From NCBI RefSeq assembly GCF_014191545.1, contig NZ_AP023361.1, positions 2,880,501-2,944,500 on the forward strand: DNA of 64,000 bases. The letters are read 5' to 3'. The notes below the pieces were generated by a model. The model was not told the origin of the DNA. It saw only the letters and a list, made by a program, of their open reading frames with translations, and searched no databases. Source of the DNA: Terrihabitans soli. GTDB lineage: Bacteria; Pseudomonadota; Alphaproteobacteria; Rhizobiales; Methylopilaceae. The translations under genes were made by a program, and so were the position numbers. This document shows, in pieces, positions 1 through 8,739 of this stretch. The number at the start of each line of letters is the position of its first letter. Positions within the stretch are counted from its first letter, which is position 1.

Positions 1-646
1 CATACATGACGACAACGGTGTCGGCGAAGGTCATGGCTTCCGTCTGATCGTGCGTCACATAGATCATCGTGCGGCCGACCTTCTGATGCAGCTGTTTGAG
101 CTGCGCGCGCAGTTCCCATTTCAGCTGCGGGTCGATGACGGTCAGCGGCTCGTCGAACAGGATCGCCGCGGTGTCGGAACGTACGAGACCGCGGCCGAGC
201 GAGATCTTCTGCTTGGCATCGGCGGTCAGACGGGCCGCGCGGCGATCGAGATCTTTCGTGAGATCGAGCATGTCGGCGATTTCGCGCACGCGTGCATCAA
301 CAGCGGATGCCGACAGACCGCGATTTTTCAGCGGGAACGCCAGATTGTCGTAGACATTCATCGTGTCGTAGACAACCGGGAACTGGAACACCTGCGCGAT
401 GTTGCGGCGCTCGGTCGATACGTTCGTCACATCCTTGCCATCGAAAAGAACGCGCCCTTCGCTCGGCGTGACGAGCCCGGAAATAATGTTGAGCAGCGTC
501 GTCTTTCCGCAGCCGGACGGGCCGAGCAGCGCATAAGCGCCGCCGTCGCGCCAGGTGATGTCGATGGGTTTCAGCGCATAGTCCGACGGTCCGCGCGGAT
601 TGGCGGAGTAGGAATGGGCGAGTTTTTCGAGCGTAATTGCCGCCAT
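1..646 (-). CDS. glpT: Glycerol ABC transporter ATPase GlpT-like (partial, runs off window start)
   Basis: N-terminal ~215 residues of an importer ATPase of the UgpC/MalK group; the 3' end lies outside the window. The ATG at 646 has AGGAGG upstream. Visible: Walker A GPSGCGKT, Q-loop VFQFP, Walker B ILFDEP and switch histidine in VTHDQ. The normal LSGGQ signature is replaced by TADAKQK, a change I recall from the rhizobial glycerol transporter subunit GlpT. It lies 9 bp after glpS, in one transcript with glpD. It would couple ATP hydrolysis to glycerol uptake together with GlpS and permeases expected downstream. Family is clear; the glycerol substrate is inferred from glpD. The name does not mean the E. 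coli GlpT antiporter. Confidence 0.85.
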   Translation of the reverse strand, partial: MAAITLEKLAHSYSANPRGPSDYALKPIDITWRDGGAYALLGPSGCGKTTLLNIISGLVTPSEGRVLFDGKDVTNVSTERRNIAQVFQFPVVYDTMNVYDNLAFPLKNRGLSASAVDARVREIADMLDLTKDLDRRAARLTADAKQKISLGRGLVRSDTAAILFDEPLTVIDPQLKWELRAQLKQLHQKVGRTMIYVTHDQTEAMTFADTVVVMY

Positions 647-655
647 CGCCGCCTC

Positions 656-1747
656 CTATGCTGCCGCCGCGCTCGGTTCGGGCGCCGCGACAAGGCGGCC
701 ATCCGCACCGAAGACGAACATTTTTTCGGGATCGAGATAGATTTCGACCGGCGCGCCGGGCTTCAGCTCGTGCACGCCATGCGTCAGCGCGATCCATTCC
801 TGATCGGCATGGCGCACATGAATGAAGCTTTCCGAACCGGTGATCTCCACCACGCTGACCGTCGCGTGCACGACGACCGCATCGCCGGCGAGACGCTTGA
901 GGTGTAGATGATTGGGACGGAAGCCGAGCGTCACCTGTCCATCCGGCAGGCCAGACAGCGGCCCAAGGCATGGCAGAGTCACATTGCCCGGAAGCGAGGC
1001 TATGCCCTTCGATATGTCGGCCGTGACGAAATTCATCGGCGGATCGGAGAAAACTTCCGCTGTGGTGCGATCCACCGGGCGGCGATAGACCTCGACCGTC
1101 GGGCCGAATTGCGTGACGCGCCCGCGGTCGAGCGTTGCCGTGGATCCGCCGAGCTGCAAAGCCTCCGACGGCTCAGTCGTCGCATAGACAAGGACCGCGC
1201 CCGACGCGGCAAAAATCTTCGGCAGCTCTTCGCGCAGTTCTTCACGCAGTTTGTAATCGAGATTTGCCAGCGGCTCATCGAGCAGAACGAGCGGCGCGCG
1301 CTTGACCAGCGCCCGCGCCAAAGCCGTTCTTTGCTGCTGGCCGCCGGACAGAGCGAGCGGCTGGCGAGACAGTAACGGTTCGAGGCGCAGCAGCGCCGCC
1401 GCTTCCTTCACCCGCGCATCAATCTCGGCTTTCGAAAGACCCGCGACGCGCAAAGGCGAGGCGATGTTTTCATAGACCGTCAGCGACGGATAATTGATGA
1501 ACTGCTGATAGACCATCGCGACATTGCGCTTCTGGACGCTGAGGCCGGTAACATCCTTGCCGTCGGCGAAGACACGGCCGGAGGTCGGCGCTTCGAGTCC
1601 GGCCATCAGCCGCATTAAAGTGGTCTTGCCCGACAAAGTCGGGCCAAGGAGGACGTTGAGCGAGCCGGAGGTCAGCTCAAGCGACACGTCCGAGATATGA
1701 GTGCTCGGACCGACTTTTTTCGTGACGTTCTGGAGAGCGAGCGACAT
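656..1747 (-). CDS. glpS: Glycerol ABC transporter ATPase GlpS-like
   Basis: Protein of 363 residues, an ABC importer ATPase with a C-terminal TOBE-like region. Walker A is GPTLSGKT, the signature LSGGQQQR is intact and Walker B is LVLLDEP. The switch-histidine motif reads ATTEPSEA where VTHDQxEA is usual, so the histidine is missing. The ATG at 1747, with GAGG seven bases upstream and 7 bp after the glpD stop, is preferred over one at 1780 that would overlap glpD. The partner ATPase follows 9 bp downstream. GlpS and GlpT would form the nucleotide-binding heterodimer of a glycerol importer. Confidence 0.88.
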   Translation of the reverse strand: MSLALQNVTKKVGPSTHISDVSLELTSGSLNVLLGPTLSGKTTLMRLMAGLEAPTSGRVFADGKDVTGLSVQKRNVAMVYQQFINYPSLTVYENIASPLRVAGLSKAEIDARVKEAAALLRLEPLLSRQPLALSGGQQQRTALARALVKRAPLVLLDEPLANLDYKLREELREELPKIFAASGAVLVYATTEPSEALQLGGSTATLDRGRVTQFGPTVEVYRRPVDRTTAEVFSDPPMNFVTADISKGIASLPGNVTLPCLGPLSGLPDGQVTLGFRPNHLHLKRLAGDAVVVHATVSVVEITGSESFIHVRHADQEWIALTHGVHELKPGAPVEIYLDPEKMFVFGADGRLVAAPEPSAAAA

Positions 1748-1754
1748 CAGAGCC

Positions 1755-3269
1755 TCATGCCGCCGAGGGAGCGGAGACACGGCCGCTCCGCATCAGGTTA
1801 TCGAGCGCAAGCTTATCTTCGGCGCTGATGCGCAGGCCGATCTTCGATCTGCGCCACAAGACATCCTCCGCCGTCTGCGCCCATTCGTTCTGCATCAGAT
1901 AGGAGACCTCCGCTTCCGTGAGATCGGGGCCGAACACACGGCCGAGATCCTCCATGCGTCCGGCGCCGCCAAGGATGAGATCGGCGCGCGTCCCGTAAGC
2001 GCGCACCAGGCGGCGCGCATGATCGGGCTTCAGAAACGGATAGGCCGAACGCAGGCGCTCGATTTCGAGTTCGACCGCCGTGACAGGAAAATCGCCGCCC
2101 GGCAGAGCCGCTAAAGAGGTCCAGGGCTTTCTCACAGGGAGATGTCTTGAAAGCCTCTGCAAAACCTCTTCTGCCAGGCGGCGATAAGTTGTGATCTTGC
2201 CGCCGAAAATCGTCAGCAGCGGCGCCTGCTGTTCGGGCGCATCGAGATCGAGCACATAATCGCGCGTCGTCTCCTGCGCATTGGCTTCGCCGTCATCGTA
2301 AAGCGGGCGCACGCCCGAATAGGTCCATACGACATCGCCCGGTGTGACGGGCCTTTTGAAATATTCCGAGGCAGACGCGCAGAGATATTCGATCTCCTGC
2401 GATGTCGCTGCGACCTTTGCAGGGTCTTCACGGAAATCGAGATCGGTCGTGCCGATCAGGGTAAAATCGCGCTCGTAGGGAATGGCGAAAATGATGCGGT
2501 TATCGGCGTTCTGGAAAATATAGGCGCGGTCATGCGCGAAGATTTTCGGCACGACGATGTGGCTGCCTTTGACGAGGCGGATCGGCGCCGGTGTGTTGAG
2601 CTTCATCTGTTCGTGCAGAACATGGCCGACCCAGGGGCCCGCGGCATTGACGAGGCAGCGCGCGATGATCGTCTCCGCATGGCCGCCCGGCCCTTCCACC
2701 GCAACGCGCCATAGGCCGCCATCGCGGCGGGCGGACACGCATTTTGTCCGCGGGCTGAGCTCGGCACCGCGCGCCGCGGCATCCATCGCGTTCAAAACGA
2801 CAAGGCGCGCATCGTCGACCCAGCAATCGGAGTATTCGAAACCTGCGCGATAGATGTCTTTCAGCGGCTCGCCATAGGGGCTTCCCTTCAGCGTCAACCC
2901 GCGCGACCCGGGGAGAATTTTGCGGCTGCCGAGCCGGTCGTAGAGGAAGAGGCCGAGCCGCAAGAGCCAGCGCGGACGAAGACCCGCATGATGGGGCAGG
3001 ATGAAACGCAGCGGCCAGATGACATGCGGCGCGATTTTCAGCAGCCGCTCGCGCTCGATCAGCGCCTCGCGGACAAGCCGAAACTCGTAGAATTCGAGAT
3101 AGCGCAGGCCGCCATGGATGAGCTTGGTCGACGCTGACGAGGTCGAGGACGCAAAATCGTTCTGTTCGCAGAGATAAACCGACAGGCCACGGCCCGCCGC
3201 GTCGCGGGCAATGCCGCAGCCGTTAATGCCGCCGCCGATAATGGCGATGTCATAGGCCGTCGGAGCCAA
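1755..3269 (-). CDS. glpD: Aerobic glycerol-3-phosphate dehydrogenase
   Basis: Protein of 504 residues. It oxidises sn-glycerol 3-phosphate to dihydroxyacetone phosphate and passes electrons to quinone at the inner membrane. The N-terminal FAD dinucleotide fold (IIGGGINGCGIARDAAGRG) and the SSTKLIHGGLRYLE motif are diagnostic; the C-terminal DAO-C domain is present and length is normal. The likely start is TTG at 3269, with GAGGAA about 6-10 bases upstream; I see no in-frame ATG with a better ribosome site. It is first in the glpD-glpS-glpT transcript, and three AAACGAAA motifs lie just upstream, consistent with DeoR-type control. Confidence 0.93.
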   Translation of the reverse strand: MAPTAYDIAIIGGGINGCGIARDAAGRGLSVYLCEQNDFASSTSSASTKLIHGGLRYLEFYEFRLVREALIERERLLKIAPHVIWPLRFILPHHAGLRPRWLLRLGLFLYDRLGSRKILPGSRGLTLKGSPYGEPLKDIYRAGFEYSDCWVDDARLVVLNAMDAAARGAELSPRTKCVSARRDGGLWRVAVEGPGGHAETIIARCLVNAAGPWVGHVLHEQMKLNTPAPIRLVKGSHIVVPKIFAHDRAYIFQNADNRIIFAIPYERDFTLIGTTDLDFREDPAKVAATSQEIEYLCASASEYFKRPVTPGDVVWTYSGVRPLYDDGEANAQETTRDYVLDLDAPEQQAPLLTIFGGKITTYRRLAEEVLQRLSRHLPVRKPWTSLAALPGGDFPVTAVELEIERLRSAYPFLKPDHARRLVRAYGTRADLILGGAGRMEDLGRVFGPDLTEAEVSYLMQNEWAQTAEDVLWRRSKIGLRISAEDKLALDNLMRSGRVSAPSAA

Positions 3270-3324
3270 TGTCGTTCCTCACCCATCGCGAGGCAGCTCT
3301 TCCGGCCGCCTTTCACAAAAGGCT

Positions 3325-3375
3325 AAACGAAACTTAAAGCGCGTGCAATTGGTCGAAACGAAAGAAAAAACGAAA
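3325..3375 (-). promoter_or_regulatory. Putative DeoR/GlpR operator cluster upstream of glpD
   Basis: The 122-bp gap between the regulator gene and glpD is AT-rich and holds three copies of AAACGAAA (TTTCGTTT in the direction of glpD) at 3325-3332, 3356-3363 and 3368-3375. Starts are 31 and 12 bp apart, close to three and one helical turns. Similar TTTCG-rich direct repeats bind other DeoR-family proteins. Function here is inferred. Confidence 0.55.
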
Positions 3376-3391
3376 ATTTAGGTGCGACTAC

Positions 3392-4177
3392 CTAGTCCGG
3401 GTCATCCGGTTCGCCCGTCGCCTCGATCACCTGGACCCCATGAGTCCGACAAATTTCCGCGATGGGATCGGAGCTTAGCCAGTCGGTCACGAAGGTGTTG
3501 ATCTGGGACATATGAGCGACGCGGATGGGTGCCGTGCGCTCGAATTTCGAGCGGTCCGCGACGAGAATGATCTGCCGCGAATTGCCGATGATCGCCTGGC
3601 TGACTTTCACTTCGCGAAAATCGTAGTCGAGCAGCGCGCCCTCCGTATCGATGGCCGAGGTTCCGACGACGGCGAAGTCCACCTTGAACTGGCGGATGAA
3701 ATCGACCGCCGCGCCGCCGATGACGCCGCCATCCGTCCGCCGCACCGGCCCGCCGGCGACGATTACTTCGATCTTGGGATTCGAGTAGAGCAGCGTCGCA
3801 ATGTTGAGATTATTGGTGATGACGAGAAGGCCCTCGTGATCGCCGAGCGCCCGCGCCACTTCCTCGGTCGTCGTACCGATATTGAGGAAGAGCGAGGAAT
3901 TGTTCGGAATGAGCTTGGCCGCCGCCTCGCCGATGGCGCGCTTTTCAGACGCCGCGATCTGCCGGCGCGCTCCGTAGCCGAGATTTTCGACACCCGACGA
4001 GACCATCGCGCCGCCATGCACACGCGAGAGCAGATGCAGGTCGCACAGCTCATTCAGATCCTTGCGGATGGTCTGCGGCGTGACGTCGAAACGTAAAGCC
4101 AGATCGTCGACCATGACGCGCCCGTGGGTGCGTGCGTGGCCGAGAATCGCCTGCTGCCGGGCATTCAGCTGTTCCAT
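3392..4177 (-). CDS. glpR: DeoR/GlpR-family transcriptional regulator
   Basis: Protein of 261 residues with a DeoR-type N-terminal helix-turn-helix (ARQQAILGHARTHGRV, then VTPQTIRKDLNEL) and a C-terminal DeoRC sugar-phosphate sensor domain with NIGTTTEEVARAL and the VIVAGGPVR segment. DeoR regulators usually repress catabolic operons and respond to a phosphorylated sugar, here presumably glycerol 3-phosphate. It lies immediately upstream of glpD in the same direction, with the AAACGAAA cluster between. The glycerol role comes from context, since DeoR proteins serve many pathways. Confidence 0.82.
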   Translation of the reverse strand: MEQLNARQQAILGHARTHGRVMVDDLALRFDVTPQTIRKDLNELCDLHLLSRVHGGAMVSSGVENLGYGARRQIAASEKRAIGEAAAKLIPNNSSLFLNIGTTTEEVARALGDHEGLLVITNNLNIATLLYSNPKIEVIVAGGPVRRTDGGVIGGAAVDFIRQFKVDFAVVGTSAIDTEGALLDYDFREVKVSQAIIGNSRQIILVADRSKFERTAPIRVAHMSQINTFVTDWLSSDPIAEICRTHGVQVIEATGEPDDPD

Positions 4178-4221
4178 GGCGCTATCTTGCGCGGCGCGAG
4201 CCCGGGCGCAAGACGGGCGCT

Positions 4222-5952
4222 TCAGCCTTGGTTGATGGAGTTCTGCGCCTCGTGCAGCCGGCGATAGGTACCGTCACGCGAGACGAGATCGCGATGGCTG
4301 CCCTGCTCGGCAATGCCGGACTGGTTGACGACGACGATACGGTCGGCATCGCGAATGGTCGCGAGGCGATGGGCGATGACGAGCGTGGTGCGGCCTTTGG
4401 AAAGCTCCGCCAGCGCCTTTTGAATGGCCTGTTCGGTCTCGGTGTCGAGCGCCGAGGTTGCTTCATCAAGGATAAGGATCGGCGGATTTTTCAGGAACAT
4501 GCGCGCAATGGCGAGACGCTGTTTCTGGCCGCCCGAAAGCTTCACACCGCGCTCGCCGATAATCGTATCGAGCCCGTCCGGAAGCGTCGAAATCAGCGTA
4601 TCGAGCTGGGCGCGCCGCGCCGCATCAACAATGTCCTCTTCCGACGCATCGAGACGGCCATACGCGATGTTCTCGCGCATGGTGCCAGCGAAGAGAAACA
4701 CATCTTGCTGCACGATGCCGATCTGGCTGCGCAGCGATGCCAGCGTCATGTCGCGGATGTCGATGCCGTCGATCGAAATCGAACCGCCGGTCGGCTCGTA
4801 GAAGCGCGGCAGCAGCGAGCAGATCGTGGTTTTGCCGGCGCCCGACGGGCCGACAAAGGCAATTGTTTCGCCGGCGCGAACCGCAAGATCGACGTCGCGC
4901 AGCACCGGCAATCCGTTGCTGTAGGCGAAGCTGACCTTGCTGAACGCAATATCACCCTTCAGCGCGCCGACATCACGCGCGCCGGGACGGTCACGGATGT
5001 CCGGTTCGGTCGCGAGCAATTCGAGATAGGAGCGGAAGCCCGCAACGCCCTTCGGATAGATTTCGAGAACCGAATTGATCTTCTCGATCGGCCGGAAGAA
5101 CACCGTCAGAAGAATGAGGAAGCTGACAAAGCCGCCCGCCGTGAGTTCGCCCGCAATCACATACCAGGTGCCGGCGATCATCACGATCACCTGCACGAAA
5201 CGCATGCCCATATAGGAGAGCGAGGTCGAGGCGGCCATCAGGCGATAGGCGTCGAGCTTGGTCGCGCGATAGCGCGCATTGTCAACCGCAAACAGCGCCT
5301 TCTCGTGATCCTCATTGGCGAAAGCCTGTACGACCCGGATGCCGCCGACATTCTCTTCGATGCGGGCGTTAAACGCGCCGACGCTGCGGAAAAGCGTGCG
5401 AAAATTCTGCGTCATGCGATTGCCGTAGCGTGTCGTCAGAAAAGCCGCGACCGGCACGATGGCGCCGGTGATCAGCGCCAGCTCGACATTCACCCACAGC
5501 ATCAGTACGAACGCGCCGAGAAATGTCATGACGGCGATGAAGACATCTTCCGGGCCGTGATGGGCGACTTCGCCGACCTCTTCGAGGTCCTTGGTGATCT
5601 TGCCGACGAGGTGGCCGGTCTTCTGATTGTCGAAGAAGGAGAAGGACAGCTTCTGCAGATGATCAAAGCTGCGGCGCCGCATCTCGGTTTCGATATTGAT
5701 GCCGAGCATATGGCCCCAATAGGTGACGACCGCGACGAGGCCCGCGGTCACGACATAGATCGTCAGAAGGCCGGCGGCGGCGATAAATATCCAGGTCCAG
5801 TTCTGCTGGGGCAGCAGATCGTCGACGAACAGCTTGACCGCCACCGGGAAGGCAAGCTCGAGCATGCCGGCCAGGACAGCGCAGCCGAAATCGAGGAAAA
5901 ACAAGCCCTTATAGGGGGCGTAATAGGCGGCAAACTGGCGGATCAGGTTCAT
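4222..5952 (-). CDS. ABC exporter half-transporter (permease fused to ATPase)
   Basis: Protein of 576 residues. An N-terminal six-helix exporter membrane domain (about 1-310) precedes an ATPase domain with Walker A GPSGAGKTT, signature KLSGGQKQR, Walker B ILILDEATSALD and switch histidine IAHRLAT. All motifs are canonical, so a homodimer is expected. It resembles MsbA/BmrA-like multidrug or lipid exporters; the substrate cannot be told from sequence. It stands between the DeoR regulator and a divergent DUF3830 gene and has no obvious functional partner here. Confidence 0.88.
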   Translation of the reverse strand: MNLIRQFAAYYAPYKGLFFLDFGCAVLAGMLELAFPVAVKLFVDDLLPQQNWTWIFIAAAGLLTIYVVTAGLVAVVTYWGHMLGINIETEMRRRSFDHLQKLSFSFFDNQKTGHLVGKITKDLEEVGEVAHHGPEDVFIAVMTFLGAFVLMLWVNVELALITGAIVPVAAFLTTRYGNRMTQNFRTLFRSVGAFNARIEENVGGIRVVQAFANEDHEKALFAVDNARYRATKLDAYRLMAASTSLSYMGMRFVQVIVMIAGTWYVIAGELTAGGFVSFLILLTVFFRPIEKINSVLEIYPKGVAGFRSYLELLATEPDIRDRPGARDVGALKGDIAFSKVSFAYSNGLPVLRDVDLAVRAGETIAFVGPSGAGKTTICSLLPRFYEPTGGSISIDGIDIRDMTLASLRSQIGIVQQDVFLFAGTMRENIAYGRLDASEEDIVDAARRAQLDTLISTLPDGLDTIIGERGVKLSGGQKQRLAIARMFLKNPPILILDEATSALDTETEQAIQKALAELSKGRTTLVIAHRLATIRDADRIVVVNQSGIAEQGSHRDLVSRDGTYRRLHEAQNSINQG

Positions 5953-6096
5953 GGGTCAGGCAGGCGCTCGGAACGTGGCGTTGTTTTGGCCCAAACGGCG
6001 AATGGGCGCAAATTTCCCGGTCATTTTCATCGCATTGTGGCAAACGCCCTCTGGCGGCATGGCATGAAATGTGGATGTTCGGGCCGGGAGATTTTC

Positions 6097-6507
6097 ATGA
6101 CCATTCGCATCACGGCCGGCCCCTATTCGTTCGAGGCTGTGCTTCTGCCGGACGCCGCGCCCAAGACCTGCGCCCGCTTTCTCGCCCTCCTTCCCTATAA
6201 AGAGCGCATCATTCATGTGCGCTGGTCGGGCGAAGGCTGCTGGATCCCGCTCGGCGAGACCGATTTCGGCCTGCCCTTCGAAAACGCCACGAGCTTCCCG
6301 GCCCCCGGCGATTTCATTCTCTATCCCGGTGGCTTCAGCGAAACGGAAATCCTCCTCGCTTATGGCGGCGTGCGCTTTGCCAGCAAAATGGGACAGCTCG
6401 CCGGCAATCATTTCATGACCATCACAAAGGGCCGCGAGAACCTCGTCGCACTCGGCAAGAAGACGCTGTGGGATGGGGCGCAGGACATCCTGTTCGAGAA
6501 GATCTGA
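6097..6507 (+). CDS. DUF3830 (cyclophilin-like fold) protein
   Basis: Protein of 136 residues starting at the ATG at 6097, with GGGAG upstream. The N-terminal pattern ([22 protein letters not shown]) and the later [20 protein letters not shown] segment match my recollection of the DUF3830 family, small beta-barrel proteins with a cyclophilin-like fold. These often occur near ureide, hydantoin or pyrimidine catabolism genes. Biochemical function is unknown. Its stop overlaps the upp start (TGATG), so the two are translationally coupled. Family call is moderately secure. Confidence 0.72.
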   Translation: MTIRITAGPYSFEAVLLPDAAPKTCARFLALLPYKERIIHVRWSGEGCWIPLGETDFGLPFENATSFPAPGDFILYPGGFSETEILLAYGGVRFASKMGQLAGNHFMTITKGRENLVALGKKTLWDGAQDILFEKI

Positions 6508-7139
6508 TGATGAAGGGCGTCATCGTTGTCGATCATCCGCTGGTGCAGCACAAACTCACCTTGATGCGGGACAAGGATGCGCCGACGACGGATTTCCGCC
6601 GTCTCGTTTCGGAAGTTGCGCTGCTTCTGGCTTATGAAGTAACGCGCGATCTGCCGCTGGAGACGCGGCGGATCGAAACGCCGCTCGAGGTCATGGATGC
6701 GCCGGTGCTGGCCGGAAAGAAGCTCTGCTTCGTCTCGATCCTGCGCGCCGGCAGCGGCATTCTCGACGGCATGCTCGATCTCGTGCCTTCGGCGCGTGTC
6801 GGCCATATCGGACTCTATCGCGATCCGAAAACGCTGAAGCCGGTCGAATATTATCTGAAAGTGCCGGACGATCTTTCGGAGAGGCTGACTGTCGTTGTCG
6901 ATCCGATGCTGGCGACCGGCAATTCGGCAGCAGCGGCCGTGACCCGCCTGAAGGAAGCCGGTGCCAAAGCCATCAAATTCGTTTGCCTGCTTTCGGTGCC
7001 GGAAGGGATCGAGGTGATGCAAAGAGCACATCCCGATGTCGAGATATTCACCGCCGCCATCGACCGCGGGCTCGATGATCACGGCTATATCCGCCCCGGT
7101 CTCGGCGATGCCGGTGACCGGCTGTTCGGCACGAAATGA
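6507..7139 (+). CDS. upp: Uracil phosphoribosyltransferase
   Basis: Protein of 210 residues, normal length. It converts uracil plus PRPP to UMP in cytoplasmic pyrimidine salvage. The PRPP-binding motif [13 protein letters not shown] and the C-terminal uracil-binding [16 protein letters not shown] are both intact, as is [13 protein letters not shown]. The start is ATG at 6507 (the next codon is also ATG), overlapping the stop of the DUF3830 gene by one base. It abuts the convergent GNAT gene with no gap. Coupling to DUF3830 and the neighbouring ureide genes suggests nucleobase salvage and catabolism are grouped here. Confidence 0.95.
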   Translation: MMKGVIVVDHPLVQHKLTLMRDKDAPTTDFRRLVSEVALLLAYEVTRDLPLETRRIETPLEVMDAPVLAGKKLCFVSILRAGSGILDGMLDLVPSARVGHIGLYRDPKTLKPVEYYLKVPDDLSERLTVVVDPMLATGNSAAAAVTRLKEAGAKAIKFVCLLSVPEGIEVMQRAHPDVEIFTAAIDRGLDDHGYIRPGLGDAGDRLFGTK

Positions 7140-7979
7140 TCAGCCGAGTTCGAAACTCGTAATTCCGTAAATACGCATCAAAGGCAGATCGGGGGCGGGC
7201 CCGCGATACATGCGCGCCGTCTCGAAGACGGGTTTCAAGCCATAACGCTCCGCCATCGCGCCCGCCGAAGCATTCGGCTCCGGCAGATCGAGAAAAACTT
7301 CGCCGGGCGCTTGCGCTGCGAGCGCGCGGAACAGCGCATCGGCGATGTCGGGCCGGTCGGCAAAGAGCGGTCCGATCTTGTGGCCTTCGCGGCACGCGCG
7401 GATCGTGCCATAGCCTTTGATCGCGCCGTCTTCGACAAAGCAAATCGAAGAGCGCCCGCCATCGAGCAGCCAGGAACGCAGAAAACTTTCGCGCGGCGCG
7501 GGAAAGAAGGCCCGGTCATATTCGAGGACGGAAGCGAACTTTTCCGAACTTATCGGAGCCAGCGCGCTGTCCTCGATCACCGACACTCCCGGCGTACCCC
7601 CATAGCGCACATTGCGATGCGCCAGAGCAAATCCAGATTTCCTGTAATTTGCCTGCTGCGCAAGAACGCCGTCGAGGCCGATCACGCGGCCCTCAAGCTG
7701 CGCCATCGCCGCCTGCCAGGTGGCCCAGCCATTTCCTCTGCCGCGCGCATAAGGTGCTGCGATGTAGAAGCCGATAAAGCCGAATGTCTTGCCATAGCGC
7801 ACGGCGGAGATCGCGGTGACGGGCTTGTTGTCGACAAAGCCCATCAGAAAACCTTCGGGATCTGCGGCGCGAAAGGCCGGCGCATCGGCAAGGCCGGGAT
7901 TCCAGCCCTCGCGCGCTGCCCACTCCACCGCAAGATCAAGATCCGCCGGCAGCATCGGGCGGATGACAAGGGCGTTCAT
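7140..7979 (-). CDS. GNAT-family N-acetyltransferase (YitH-like, two-domain)
   Basis: Protein of 279 residues. The N-terminal half is a GNAT fold (IRPMLPADLDLAVEWAAREGW, acetyl-CoA-binding IAAPYARGRGNGWATW). The C-terminal half (about 140-279, with GYGTIRACREGHKIGP) resembles the second domain of YitH-like acetyltransferases. Substrate unknown. Its start overlaps the racemase stop by four bases (ATGA), so it is the last gene of the ureide ABC transporter operon, which suggests an accessory role in that pathway. Confidence 0.82.
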   Translation of the reverse strand: MNALVIRPMLPADLDLAVEWAAREGWNPGLADAPAFRAADPEGFLMGFVDNKPVTAISAVRYGKTFGFIGFYIAAPYARGRGNGWATWQAAMAQLEGRVIGLDGVLAQQANYRKSGFALAHRNVRYGGTPGVSVIEDSALAPISSEKFASVLEYDRAFFPAPRESFLRSWLLDGGRSSICFVEDGAIKGYGTIRACREGHKIGPLFADRPDIADALFRALAAQAPGEVFLDLPEPNASAGAMAERYGLKPVFETARMYRGPAPDLPLMRIYGITSFELG

Positions 7980-8719
7980 GCGCCGATCTTACCCGGGGCG
8001 AAGGGCGAAAGAAGTCCGGCATAAGTTTTATGGAGCGGAGCCGAATATGCGCCGGTCTTTGAGGTCTTGAGGCCAAGGCCGACCAGCGCCTCAATCATCC
8101 GCACGCCCGCCGACACGCCATCGATGACCGGCACGCCGAATTCGGACGAAAGCGCTTTCGCAAGATCGGCCATGCCGGCGCAGCCGAGAACGACCGCATC
8201 GCTCCCGTCGGATTTCAGCGCCGCCGCGATGGCGGCGCGCAGAACCGATGATGCTTCGGATTTCGGATCTTCGAGCGCAAGCACCGGAATCTCCGATGCA
8301 TGGACGCTCGCCCGCTCGGCAAAGCCGTATTTCCGGACGAGATGCTCGATCGGCACGATCGAGCGCGACAAAGTCGTCACCACGGAAATTTTTGTGGCGA
8401 TCATGCCGGCGGCGGCGAGGGCGGATTCGCAGATGCCGACGACCGGCATTGTCGCCAGAGCCCGCGCCGCATCGAGCCCGGTATCGTCGAAACAGGCGAT
8501 CACCGCGCCGTCCGTGCCCGCCTTCTCGCCTTTGGCAATTTCCTGAAGCAGGCCCGGCAGCGCAAAAGCCTCGTCGTAATAGCCTTCGATACTGGCGGGC
8601 CCCATCGCGGGATTGACGGCGATGATCTCCGTTCCCGGCGATGACGCGGCTTTGGCTGCCGCACCGATCTTTGCGGTCATGCCAGCCGTCGTGTTCGGAT
8701 TGACGACGAGAACGCGCAT
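7976..8719 (-). CDS. Asp/Glu/hydantoin racemase family protein (possible allantoin racemase)
   Basis: Protein of 247 residues. The two catalytic cysteines of the family are visible, in IACFDDTGLDAAR and VVLGCAGM, and the N-terminus (RVLVVNPNTTAGMT) is typical of hydantoin/allantoin racemases. Such enzymes interconvert the enantiomers of 5-substituted hydantoins or of allantoin in the cytoplasm. The genes on either side of the divergent promoter encode an ABC transporter, an allantoinase-like protein and an M20 amidohydrolase, so allantoin racemase (HpxA-like) is the favoured role. Hydantoin racemase remains possible. Confidence 0.8.
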   Translation of the reverse strand: MRVLVVNPNTTAGMTAKIGAAAKAASSPGTEIIAVNPAMGPASIEGYYDEAFALPGLLQEIAKGEKAGTDGAVIACFDDTGLDAARALATMPVVGICESALAAAGMIATKISVVTTLSRSIVPIEHLVRKYGFAERASVHASEIPVLALEDPKSEASSVLRAAIAAALKSDGSDAVVLGCAGMADLAKALSSEFGVPVIDGVSAGVRMIEALVGLGLKTSKTGAYSAPLHKTYAGLLSPFAPGKIGA

Positions 8720-8739
8720 CTATCTGTCTCTTTGTTCGA

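Noticed and set aside
4132-6096. Long plus-strand frame leading into the DUF3830 gene
   Set aside because: It is the complement of the ABC exporter gene; DUF3830 similarity begins only at ATG 6097.
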